From Pseudomonadota bacterium (lineage in GTDB: Bacteria; Myxococcota_A; UBA9160; SZUA-336), in NCBI GenBank assembly GCA_021295775.1, contig JAGWBS010000031.1, positions 1 to 40,498 of the forward strand: 40,498 nucleotides of DNA. The letters run 5' to 3'. The translations under genes and the position numbers were made by a program. The notes under the pieces were generated by a model. That model worked only from the letters and a program-made list of their open reading frames with translations, made no database searches and was not told where the DNA came from. Shown here one piece after another: positions 8,335-16,033 of this stretch. Numbering within the stretch: the first letter of the stretch is position 1; the number at the start of each line of letters is the position of its first letter.

Positions 8335-9570
8335 ATGTCCCGGCTCGAAGTTCGCCTGCGCCGCGCCGGACTTTCGGCGCGGGAGCTGACCCGGCACGCC
8401 GCAAGCCTGCGCGCCGCGCTGGCGCGGCTCGACGCCGGAACCGGGGGCGAGTTTCTGCGCGTCATCCACGAGCGGCGTTACTTGCGCGAGATTTCCCGCT
8501 GCGTCGCTTCCGCGCCGCCCGGGCTGACGGACGTCGTGCAGCTCGGCATCGGGGGCAGCTCGCTGGGAGCGCACGCGCTCTGCCGGGCCCTCCTGCCTCC
8601 GCGCCGGCAGGGGTTGCGATGGCACTTCCCCGACAACATCGATCCGGAAAGCTTCGGCCCGCTGCTCGAACGGCTGGACCCGCGCCGCACCCTCGTCCAC
8701 GTGGTCAGCAAGTCCGGCGGCACGCTGGAAACGCTCGCCCAGCTGCACGCGCTGCTCGCGCGCTGGGCCGGCCGTTCGGACCTGGGAAAGCGCTTCGTGG
8801 TGACCACGGGCGACTCCGGTCCGCTGCGCGACTTCGCCGAGGAGTACGCCGCCCCCCTGCTGAGCGCGCCGGCCGATGTGGCCGGGCGCTTCTCGGTCTT
8901 CACCGCCAGCGGCCTGTTCGTTCCCGCCCTGTGCGGGGTTCCGGTCGGCCGTGTGCTGGCGGGAGCGCGGGAGATGCTGGTGCGCTGCAGGGAGGACAGG
9001 GCGTTGGGCCCGGCGGGACGCCTGGCGACGCTGCACCACGAACACGACCGCCGGGGGCGGTCGATTCACGTCGAGCTGATCTACGGCGATGCGCTGCTGC
9101 CCCTCGGCGAATGGTTCCGCCAGATCTGGGCGGAGAGCCTCGGCAAGGGCGGCAGGGGCCCGACGCCGATCGTGGCCCGAGGCACCACCGACCAGCACTC
9201 GCAGATCCAGCTCTACGTCGACGGACCGGACGACAAGCTCTACACCCTGCTGCGCGTGGGACGCTCGCGCTCGCAGGTTCGCGTCGCCCGCGGCGCGCAG
9301 CCGAGCCATATTCGCGGCCGCTCGCTGGGCGAGATCTTCCGCGCGCAGGAACAGGGCACGCTGCAGGCTCTGCGCCAGCGTGGCCGCCCGCTGGTGGAAC
9401 TGTGCCTGGAACGCGTGAGCGCCAGCGGGATCGGGGAACTGCTGCTCCTGCAGCAGCTCCAGACCGCGCTGGCCGGCGAGCTGTACGGCGTGAACCCTTT
9501 CGATCAGCCGGGCGTCGAGGCGGGAAAGCGCGCGGCCGCGCGCATTCTGCGGGCGTCCCGCCGCCGCTGA
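8335..9570 (+). CDS. pgi: Glucose-6-phosphate isomerase
   Basis: A 411-residue phosphoglucose isomerase, interconverting glucose 6-phosphate and fructose 6-phosphate in glycolysis and gluconeogenesis. Diagnostic elements: LGIGGSSLGAHAL early in the protein, the phosphate-binding SKSGGTLET, EWFRQIWAESLGK with the catalytic-region Glu, GTTDQHSQIQLYVDGP, and the C-terminal NPFDQPGVEAGK carrying the catalytic Lys. The length matches the short bacterial form (about 410-450 aa) rather than the 550-residue E. coli form. The ATG at 8335 follows a GGGGGGA Shine-Dalgarno. The last 67 bp overlap the convergent NtrC-like gene. Together with the ROK kinase at 22917 it gives the entry steps of glucose use. 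Confidence 0.95.
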   Translation: MSRLEVRLRRAGLSARELTRHAASLRAALARLDAGTGGEFLRVIHERRYLREISRCVASAPPGLTDVVQLGIGGSSLGAHALCRALLPPRRQGLRWHFPDNIDPESFGPLLERLDPRRTLVHVVSKSGGTLETLAQLHALLARWAGRSDLGKRFVVTTGDSGPLRDFAEEYAAPLLSAPADVAGRFSVFTASGLFVPALCGVPVGRVLAGAREMLVRCREDRALGPAGRLATLHHEHDRRGRSIHVELIYGDALLPLGEWFRQIWAESLGKGGRGPTPIVARGTTDQHSQIQLYVDGPDDKLYTLLRVGRSRSQVRVARGAQPSHIRGRSLGEIFRAQEQGTLQALRQRGRPLVELCLERVSASGIGELLLLQQLQTALAGELYGVNPFDQPGVEAGKRAAARILRASRRR

Positions 9571-10619
9571 GCCCGGCTCGCACGGAAGTCCTGGGGTTCG
9601 ATGCCGTTGCGCCGCATCACGTCGTAGAAGTCCTTGCGGTCCTTTCCGGCCAGGCGTGCCGCCCGGCTGACGTTTCCCGAGCACAGTCGAAGCACGCGCA
9701 TGGCGTACTCCCGCTCGAACGAGCGCTTGGCCTCTTGGAACGTCGGAATCCGTTCGATGGTGTCGGAACCCAGAAGCAGGTCTTCCGGCCCCAGCTCGGC
9801 GCGGCGCGCCAGGCGCAGCGCCGAACGGACCTGATCGTTGAGCTCGTGCTCGTTCCCGGGCCAGTGGTACCCGCACAGGCGCTCAAGGGCGAGTCGGGAG
9901 AAGCGCTCGACGGGGCAGGCGACTCCCCGCTCGCGTTCGAACTCCTCCCGCGCGCGGAAGAGCGCGGACAGGGCGAGGGGCAGGACATCCTCGCGCCGTT
10001 CTCGCAGTGGAGGGACGTGGATCTCGATCAGTTGCAGGTGCTGGGCCAGCTCGGGCAGGAGCCTTCCGACGGAGGTGAGTCTTTCGAGCGTATGCGGACT
10101 CGCTCCGATCAGGCGACAGTGCAGAGTCAGCTCCTTGCGGCTTCCGATGGGAGTGAAGCGCTTGCGCTCCAGCGCCCTGGCCAGCAGCGTCTGAAGTGGC
10201 CGAGGAACGGCCTCGATGTGGTCGAGCAGCACCGTTCCCGCACCCGCCTGAGCGAGCGCGCCGAGCGAGGCTTCCGGCAGGGAAGTGATCGCTCCGGCCT
10301 CCGTTCCGAACAGCTCCCGTGCGAGCAGGCGCCCGGACATGGCCGAGGCGTTCAGCGAACGGTAGCTGCCCGAAGCCCACCCGCTGGAGTGGTGCACGAT
10401 CCGACCGATCCAATCCTTGTCGATCCCCTCTTCTCCGGTGACGAAGAGAGAGAAGCGGCTCCTGCCCGCTACCTCGATCTGTTCCCGCACCTGCTGGATG
10501 GCTCGGCTCGCCCCGATCAGCTTGTCCGGACTCGGTCCGGAGGGGGGCCGGGAATCCCGGCCCGCGGCATTGGCGGAGGGTGCGCTCTCCCGAGCTTCCG
10601 GGTAAACGGTCTGTGGCAT
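9504..10619 (-). CDS. NtrC-like AAA+ / Fis-HTH regulator with degenerate sigma-54 activation motifs
   Basis: A 371-residue protein with the domain order of an enhancer-binding protein lacking a receiver: a short disordered N-terminus (1-33), an AAA+ domain (about 34-265) and a Fis-type helix-turn-helix (about 303-345, CSGNVSRAARLAGKDRKDF). The fold is recognisable from ELFG, VPPLRERREDV and WPGNEHEL. Key positions are changed. Walker A reads GEEGIDKD (62-69), the GAFTGA loop that contacts sigma-54 reads GAITSL (109-114), Walker B reads LLDHIE instead of LFLDEIG, and the arginine-finger segment FRxDLYYRL reads LLPELAQHL. ATP hydrolysis and sigma-54 remodelling are therefore unlikely; a DNA-binding role through the Fis domain is still plausible. 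The start has a GGGAGTGAGGAA leader. The gene is divergent from mutL, and its 3' end overlaps pgi. Confidence 0.82.
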   Translation of the reverse strand: MPQTVYPEARESAPSANAAGRDSRPPSGPSPDKLIGASRAIQQVREQIEVAGRSRFSLFVTGEEGIDKDWIGRIVHHSSGWASGSYRSLNASAMSGRLLARELFGTEAGAITSLPEASLGALAQAGAGTVLLDHIEAVPRPLQTLLARALERKRFTPIGSRKELTLHCRLIGASPHTLERLTSVGRLLPELAQHLQLIEIHVPPLRERREDVLPLALSALFRAREEFERERGVACPVERFSRLALERLCGYHWPGNEHELNDQVRSALRLARRAELGPEDLLLGSDTIERIPTFQEAKRSFEREYAMRVLRLCSGNVSRAARLAGKDRKDFYDVMRRNGIEPQDFRASRAQRRRDARRMRAAARFPASTPG

Positions 10620-10794
10620 TTCCTCACTCCCGGCCCAGGAGCAGACGATGGCTCAGAGCCTCTGCCTGTCAAGCGAAAGCGCTCCCGCCTGCGCCGCGAG
10701 GGCTCCCCGCATGGGATGAAGCCCCTCCCGGGTCGCCGGACTGCCGCCTGCGGCGGGGCCGGATCGGATAGGATGCCCGCTCGGGGGTGGGAAG

Positions 10795-12567
10795 GTGGGC
10801 CTGATCCGCGTTCTCGATGACGAACTGGTCAACCAGATCGCGGCCGGAGAGGTCGTCGAGCGTCCCGCCTCGGTGGTCAAAGAGCTGATCGAGAATTCTC
10901 TGGACGCCGAGGCCCAGGACGTCCGAGTGGTGATCGCCGAGGGCGGGGCGCGCCTGATCCGGGTGATCGACGACGGTGTGGGGATGAGCCGCGATGACGC
11001 CGAGCGGGCGTTCCTGCGCCATGCGACCAGCAAAATCCGCGCTGCCGGCGACCTGGCCGCGGTCGGGTCGCTGGGATTTCGCGGAGAGGCCCTGCCGAGC
11101 ATCGCGTCCGTGGCCGCGGTGAGGATGCGCACGCGGCGCAGGGGCGACAGCGTCGGGACCGAACTGACGGGCGAGGGCGGAGCCGGGATCGAGCGCGTGG
11201 ACGAGGTCGCCTGCCCGGAGGGCACGCGGGTCGAAGTGATGGAGCTGTTCGGCCGGGTGCCGGCGCGGCTCAAGTTCCTCAAGAGCCCGGCCACCGAGTC
11301 CGGACACGTGACTCGGCTGATCGAGCGCACCGCGCTCGGCCGCCCCGACGTGCGCTTCTCTCTGGAACGCGACGGCCGCCGAGTGCTGCTGCTGCCGCCG
11401 ACCGCCAGCGCGCGTGAGCGGGCGGTCGCGGTGCTCCCCCCCAGCGTCGGGGAGCGGCTGGTGGATGTCGAGCGCGCGGAGTCGGGCACCCGGGTAGTCG
11501 GCTTCGCCAGTCCCACGGACGTCATGCGCGGCAGCGCCGACGGCATCCATCTTTTCGTCAATGGCCGGCCCGTCCGGGATCGCCTGCTGCTTTTCGCGGT
11601 CCGGGAGGCCTATCGCGACGCGCTGCCGCCGGGGCGGCACCCGGTGGCCGTGGTCTTCCTGCACCTGCCCGCGGGGGAGGTCGACGTGAACGTGCACCCG
11701 GCCAAGAGCGAGGTCCGCTTCCGGGAGCCGAGCGCCGTCACCCAGCTCGTGCGCCGCGGGCTGCGCGACGCGATCGGCGCCCGGGCGCTGGTTCCGGCCG
11801 GGCCGTCCCCTGCGGGGAACGGCGGCCGGGAGAGGCCGAGGCCGGAGGAGTTCGGATCCTCCTGGATCCGGGACGGCGACACCCGCTTCGCGGAGGCTCC
11901 GCTTTTCTCGGCCGCCCCCGCCGCCGAAACGGACCCGGCGAGCGGCGAGCAGCCGGTCTTTCGCTCTCTGCGCTACATCGGCCAGGCGCTGGGAGGCTAT
12001 CTGCTGTGCGAGGGGGGCGACCGTCTGGTGGTGCTGGATCCGCACGCCGCTCACGAGCGCGTGCTCTTCGACCGGCTCCGGCAGCAGGCGGACGCTCGCA
12101 GCGCCGAGCGCCAGACTCTGCTGGTTCCGGTGCGGGTCGAACTGGAACGCAGCGCCGCGGACGCGCTGCTGGCCGCGACAGCGAAAATGGAGCGGGCCGG
12201 CTTCGAGATCGAGGGCGCGCGGCCCGACGCCCGCGGGCGGGTGCGGGTGGTCCTGCGCAGCGTGCCCGCGCTGCTGGCCGGGCGCCCGGTAGACTGGCAG
12301 AGCATGATCGAACAGACGGCTGCGGGCTTTCGGGACCCGACCCAGGGCGAGACCCGGCAAGGACTGGAAGCCCAGCTTCACGACATCGCGGCGACGGCCG
12401 CCTGTCATGCGGCCACGCGCCTCGGCGAGAGGCTGGAGACGCGGGAAGTGAATGCCCTGCTCGAGGCTCTCGACGCCAGCGTGTGGTTTCCCAACTGCCC
12501 TCACGGCCGGCCCGTGGTCGCGGCGCTGGAGCGGGCCGAACTCGAGCGCCGATTCCTGCGCCGCTGA
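10795..12567 (+). CDS. mutL: DNA mismatch repair protein MutL
   Basis: A 590-residue MutL. The GHKL ATPase N-terminus is textbook: NQIAAGEVVERPASVVKELIENSLDA, DDGVGM, and RHATSKI followed by GFRGEALPSIASV. The transducer segment contains DVNVHPAKSEVRF. The C-terminal dimerisation domain carries DPHAAHERVLFD, ACHAATR and CPHGRPV, which correspond to the metal-binding set of nicking-type MutL (consensus DQHA..E....E). The Q-to-P and final E-to-D changes are mild, so endonuclease activity is likely, as in bacteria without MutH. The start is GTG at 10795, after GGGTGGGA. It heads an operon in which miaA starts 2 nt after its stop. Confidence 0.96.
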   Translation: MGLIRVLDDELVNQIAAGEVVERPASVVKELIENSLDAEAQDVRVVIAEGGARLIRVIDDGVGMSRDDAERAFLRHATSKIRAAGDLAAVGSLGFRGEALPSIASVAAVRMRTRRRGDSVGTELTGEGGAGIERVDEVACPEGTRVEVMELFGRVPARLKFLKSPATESGHVTRLIERTALGRPDVRFSLERDGRRVLLLPPTASARERAVAVLPPSVGERLVDVERAESGTRVVGFASPTDVMRGSADGIHLFVNGRPVRDRLLLFAVREAYRDALPPGRHPVAVVFLHLPAGEVDVNVHPAKSEVRFREPSAVTQLVRRGLRDAIGARALVPAGPSPAGNGGRERPRPEEFGSSWIRDGDTRFAEAPLFSAAPAAETDPASGEQPVFRSLRYIGQALGGYLLCEGGDRLVVLDPHAAHERVLFDRLRQQADARSAERQTLLVPVRVELERSAADALLAATAKMERAGFEIEGARPDARGRVRVVLRSVPALLAGRPVDWQSMIEQTAAGFRDPTQGETRQGLEAQLHDIAATAACHAATRLGERLETREVNALLEALDASVWFPNCPHGRPVVAALERAELERRFLRR

Positions 12568-12569
12568 CC

Positions 12570-13478
12570 GTGACGCGCCCTTCCGTGCTGGCGATCGTGG
12601 GCCCGACGGGGACGGGCAAGAGCGCGCTGGCCCTCGAGGCCGCCCGGCGAGTGGACGCGGAGATCCTCAGCGCGGATTCGCTGCAGGTGTATCGCGGCAT
12701 GGACATCGGAACGGCCAAGCCCTCCGCGCGCGAGCTGCGCTCGGTGCCGCACCACGGAATCGACATCGTCGATCCGGACGACCCCATGACCGCCGGGCGC
12801 TTCGCGGACTACGCCCGGACGGCCGCGCGCGGGATTCTGGAGCGCGGGCGCCGCGTGCTTCTCTGCGGAGGGACCGGTCTGTACGCCCGGGCCTTCGCCG
12901 GCGGACTGATCGAGGGGACGGCTTCCGATTCGGAGCTGCGCAAGCGTCTCGAGCGCCTCGAGACACCCGAGCTGATCGAGCGCCTGCGCTCCCTCGACCC
13001 GCGCGGGCTGGCCCGGATCGATCCCCGCAACCGCGTGCGCCTGGTGCGGGCGCTGGAGATCTGCGAGCTGGCCGGGCAGCCGGCCTCCGAACTGCAGACC
13101 GCTCACGCCTTCCGCGACCGGCCTTTCGAGATGACCTGGCTGGGTCTTGCCCTGCCGCGGGAGGATCTCTGGCGGCGCCTGCGCGCGCGCGTGGACCAGA
13201 TGTTCGAGCGCGGCCTGGCGGCGGAGGTCGAACGCCTCTACGCCCGCGGGTACGGTCCGGAGCTGCCGCCGCTGCGCGCCCTGGGGTATCGCGAGGTCGG
13301 CCAGATGCTGCGGGGCGAGCTGACCGAGCCGCAGGCGCGCGAGCGCACCTTTCTGGCGACGCGTCGCTTCGCCAAGCGCCAGCAGACCTGGTTCGGCGGC
13401 GAAGCGGGCCTCCGCTGGCTCGACGCGAGCGATCCCGGGGCCTGCCTGGACGCGGTCCTGGCGGAGCTGGGCGGCTGA
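12570..13478 (+). CDS. miaA: tRNA dimethylallyltransferase MiaA
   Basis: A 302-residue enzyme that transfers dimethylallyl from DMAPP to N6 of A37 in tRNAs reading UNN codons. It shows the P-loop GPTGTGKSALA, the substrate loop ADSLQVYRGMDIGTAKPS, then HHGIDIVDP, GGTGLYARA and the C-terminal RRFAKRQQTWF. The start is GTG at 12570, which overlaps nothing and leaves two bases after the mutL stop, so translation is probably coupled. mutL-miaA adjacency is widespread in bacteria and supports the assignment. Confidence 0.95.
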   Translation: MTRPSVLAIVGPTGTGKSALALEAARRVDAEILSADSLQVYRGMDIGTAKPSARELRSVPHHGIDIVDPDDPMTAGRFADYARTAARGILERGRRVLLCGGTGLYARAFAGGLIEGTASDSELRKRLERLETPELIERLRSLDPRGLARIDPRNRVRLVRALEICELAGQPASELQTAHAFRDRPFEMTWLGLALPREDLWRRLRARVDQMFERGLAAEVERLYARGYGPELPPLRALGYREVGQMLRGELTEPQARERTFLATRRFAKRQQTWFGGEAGLRWLDASDPGACLDAVLAELGG

Positions 13479-13530
13479 GAACGAGCGCACGCGATACATT
13501 GCAGCGCCGGGTGGGCGGAGGATTCCGGCG

Positions 13531-14931
13531 ATGGCGCGCGCGGGCGCAGGGCAGGGCGATCGGGGCGCCGAAACGCGCGCGGGCGGAGCGCTGCCGCTGG
13601 TCGCGATCGTGGGCAGGGCCAACGTCGGCAAGTCGACGCTTTTCAACCGTTTGCTGAGGCGCGGCCGCGCGCTGGTCGAAGACCGCCCGGGAGTCACCCG
13701 CGACCGCGTGGCTGAGACGACCCGGATCGAAGGCCGGGATGTGCTGCTGGTCGACACCGGGGGGCTCGATCCCGACGCCGAATCCGGCATTCCCGCGGCC
13801 GTTCGCGCCCAGGTCGAGCGGGTCATCCAGGACGCCTCGGTGATCGTGTTCGTGGTCGACGCGCGCGAAGGTGTGCTCCCCGCCGACCGCTGGGTGGCCG
13901 AGCGCCTGCGCCGCGTCTCTTCGCAGGTCGTGGTGGTGGCGAACAAGGCCGACCACCCGCGCGCCGAGGCGGCCGCGGCGGAGTTCTTCGAGCTCGGATT
14001 CGCCGAACTGATCCCCGCCTCGGCCGAGCATCGCCGGGGAGTGGTCGACGTGGAGGTGGCGATCGGCGAACGCCTGCCGCCTCCCGCCGAGCCGGCGGTG
14101 CAGGACGGAGTTCCGCGCCTGGCGATCATCGGCCGCCCCAACGTCGGCAAGTCCTCGCTGCTCAACTGCGTGCTGGGCGAGCCGCGAAACATCGTCGCGG
14201 ACGAACCCGGAACCACTCGGGACGCCACGGATGTGCGCCTGCGGGTGGACGGGCGCGAGATCGTGCTCGTCGACACGGCGGGCCTGAGACGCGCCGGCAA
14301 GCGCGCTCAGAGAATCGAGCGGGGGAGTGCGTTGATGGCGCTGCGCTCGATCGAGCGCTCCGATCTGACGCTGCTCCTGCTCGACGCCTCCGAGGGCGTG
14401 GCCGACCAGGACTGCAGGATCGCCCGCCTGGCCCTGGATCGGGGCCGGCCCCTGGTGCTGGTCCTGAACAAGTGGGATCTGGTGGCGGTAAGCGGCCGGG
14501 ACCGGGCGGTCGCCCGCGAACTGGAGCGCAAGCTGGGCTTCGTCGCCGATCCGGTGATCCTGCGCATCAGCGCCAAGACGGGCCTGGGCGTTTCGCAGGT
14601 TCTGCCCAGAGCGCTCGCGCTGCTCGACCGGGTGGGGGTGAGGGTGCCGACCTCCGAGCTCAACCGAGCCCTCGAAACGGCCGTCGCCCGGCATTCGCCG
14701 CCGACCCGAGGCCGGCGCAGACCTCACTTCTACTACTGCACGCAGATCTCGTCACGGCCATTCACGGTCCTGGTATTCGTGAATGACATCGGTTTAGTAA
14801 CAGATAATTACAGGCGTTATCTCGAGTCTTACTTTCGAAAAACCTACGACCTCGAGTCGGCTCCCGTGCGGGTGCGGCTGCGGCGCCGTGCGGACGGGCG
14901 GTCCGCGCCGGAGAGTGCGCGGAAGCGCTAG
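13531..14931 (+). CDS. der: Ribosome biogenesis GTPase Der (EngA)
   Basis: A 466-residue double GTPase needed for 50S subunit assembly. The two G domains are clear: GRANVGKST, DTGGLD and NKADHP in domain 1; GRPNVGKSS, DTAGLRR and NKWDLV in domain 2. A C-terminal KH-like domain (about 360-455) includes the conserved FVND...YRRYLES. A 23-residue Gly/Ala/Arg-rich extension precedes the first domain. The codons for the KH segment (14772-14851) are strikingly AT-rich against the rest of the gene, using TTA, ACA, AAT and AAA in a row. It lies 52 bp after miaA and 23 bp before the TPR gene, in one probable operon. Confidence 0.95.
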   Translation: MARAGAGQGDRGAETRAGGALPLVAIVGRANVGKSTLFNRLLRRGRALVEDRPGVTRDRVAETTRIEGRDVLLVDTGGLDPDAESGIPAAVRAQVERVIQDASVIVFVVDAREGVLPADRWVAERLRRVSSQVVVVANKADHPRAEAAAAEFFELGFAELIPASAEHRRGVVDVEVAIGERLPPPAEPAVQDGVPRLAIIGRPNVGKSSLLNCVLGEPRNIVADEPGTTRDATDVRLRVDGREIVLVDTAGLRRAGKRAQRIERGSALMALRSIERSDLTLLLLDASEGVADQDCRIARLALDRGRPLVLVLNKWDLVAVSGRDRAVARELERKLGFVADPVILRISAKTGLGVSQVLPRALALLDRVGVRVPTSELNRALETAVARHSPPTRGRRRPHFYYCTQISSRPFTVLVFVNDIGLVTDNYRRYLESYFRKTYDLESAPVRVRLRRRADGRSAPESARKR

Positions 14932-14954
14932 TATGGCGCCCCCTTGGAGTTGAC

Positions 14955-15719
14955 ATGACCAATACCCGACAGCATGGCGAGACCGACGCTCCGGCGCGAG
15001 GCATCGATGCCGTGATCCAGGATGCGCTGGAGTGGGTCCAGCGCAACGCGGGACGGCTGGCCGTGCTGGTCGCCGGCCTGGCGGCCATCGGCATCACTGC
15101 GGCGGTGGTCTACGAGCTGGACCGCCGGGCCCAGAGCGCGGCCCAGTCGGCGCTGCATCGGATCGAAGCCGAATTCGCGGCCGGCATGGGCAGTCCCGCC
15201 CAGGAAGCTCTGATCCCGGAGCCCGCCAACCGCGAACAGGCGACGCGGGCACGCGAAGCAGCCCTGGAAGCGCTGGAGCGGTTCGTCGTAGAGCACGCCG
15301 GATCGGAAGCGCTGGCGGCCGCCCAGATCCGCGCGGCCGAAGTCGAAGCCGATCTGGGGCGCTTCGCGGAAGCGGACGCTCGTCTGGAGCGTCTGACGGG
15401 CGAGCTGACGGACCAGGATCCACGCAAGGGCATCGCCCTGTGGCTGCGCGGCTACGTGCTGGAGGAACTCGAGGAGCCCGTGAGAGCGGCACAGCTCTAC
15501 GAGGCGGCCGGGCGGCTGATGGAGTTTCCGCCGCGCGCCCAGGCCTGGCTGGCCGCCGGACAGACGTATTCGCGAGCCGGCCGGTATTCCGAGGCCGTCC
15601 GGGCCTACACCCAGGCGATGAGCGCCAACCCGGAACTTCGGCTCAGCGACGATCTGCAGCGAGAAGTGGCCGCACTCGACGCCATCGCAAGCGCCGAAGA
15701 CGGTCCGCAACTTCCCTGA
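14955..15719 (+). CDS. YfgM-like tetratricopeptide membrane protein
   Basis: A 254-residue protein with a cytoplasmic N-terminus (1-32), one transmembrane helix (about 33-55, AGRLAVLVAGLAAIGITAAVVYEL) and a periplasmic helical-repeat region. The region contains degenerate TPR-like units, for example ALEALERFVVEHAGSEA and AWLAAGQTYSRAGRYSEAV. The topology and position next to der match YfgM, an ancillary component of the Sec translocon and periplasmic chaperone network that in gammaproteobacteria is encoded in a yfgM-bamB-der cluster. bamB is not seen here. The ATG at 14955 lies 23 bp after der. Confidence 0.75.
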   Translation: MTNTRQHGETDAPARGIDAVIQDALEWVQRNAGRLAVLVAGLAAIGITAAVVYELDRRAQSAAQSALHRIEAEFAAGMGSPAQEALIPEPANREQATRAREAALEALERFVVEHAGSEALAAAQIRAAEVEADLGRFAEADARLERLTGELTDQDPRKGIALWLRGYVLEELEEPVRAAQLYEAAGRLMEFPPRAQAWLAAGQTYSRAGRYSEAVRAYTQAMSANPELRLSDDLQREVAALDAIASAEDGPQLP

Positions 15720-16033
15720 TACGGCGGGTCGTCGCCCACCGGGCATCCCATCGCTCACGACGGTTCGAGCAGGGATCCGACCCCGGGAGGGCGCCGATGC
15801 TCCCGGCTTGCCTGTTTCGCCAATCGCCCCCCGCTTAGAACCAGATTCAGTATTTAACGTAATCATTATTATCGGAACTAAAGAAAATGCCTGTCCGGGT
15901 CCGGGAAGCCTGACTCGGGGGATCGGATGCGGCGCAGTTCCATCCGGATACCTCTCGGTCACCCCTTCCGAGCCGGAAAAAAGCAGATGGAGTGGAATTG
16001 CAACGGCGGCTCGACAGACTGTAGTCTGCGCCC
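15720..16033. other. 314-bp intergenic stretch with an AT-rich island and a palindrome
   Basis: No convincing reading frame or structured RNA is seen here. Two things stand out. An AT-rich island at about 15845-15893 contains a TATTAT hexamer at 15867-15872, in otherwise very GC-rich DNA; its -35 is poor, so a promoter is only possible. A short palindrome CAGACT-GT-AGTCTG at 16015-16028 ends 5 nt before the downstream GTG start and could be an operator. Nothing else in the stretch could be assigned. Confidence 0.4.

Noticed and set aside
8290..9876. Upstream extension of the nitrilase-family frame on the minus strand
   Set aside because: It reads antisense to pgi and into the regulator; the enzyme fold starts at the ATG at 8289.
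15992..16005. Sigma-54 promoter (TGGAGTGGAATTGC) before the formyltransferase-like gene
   Set aside because: GG and GC are separated by 9 instead of 10 bp, and the -24 element is poor.
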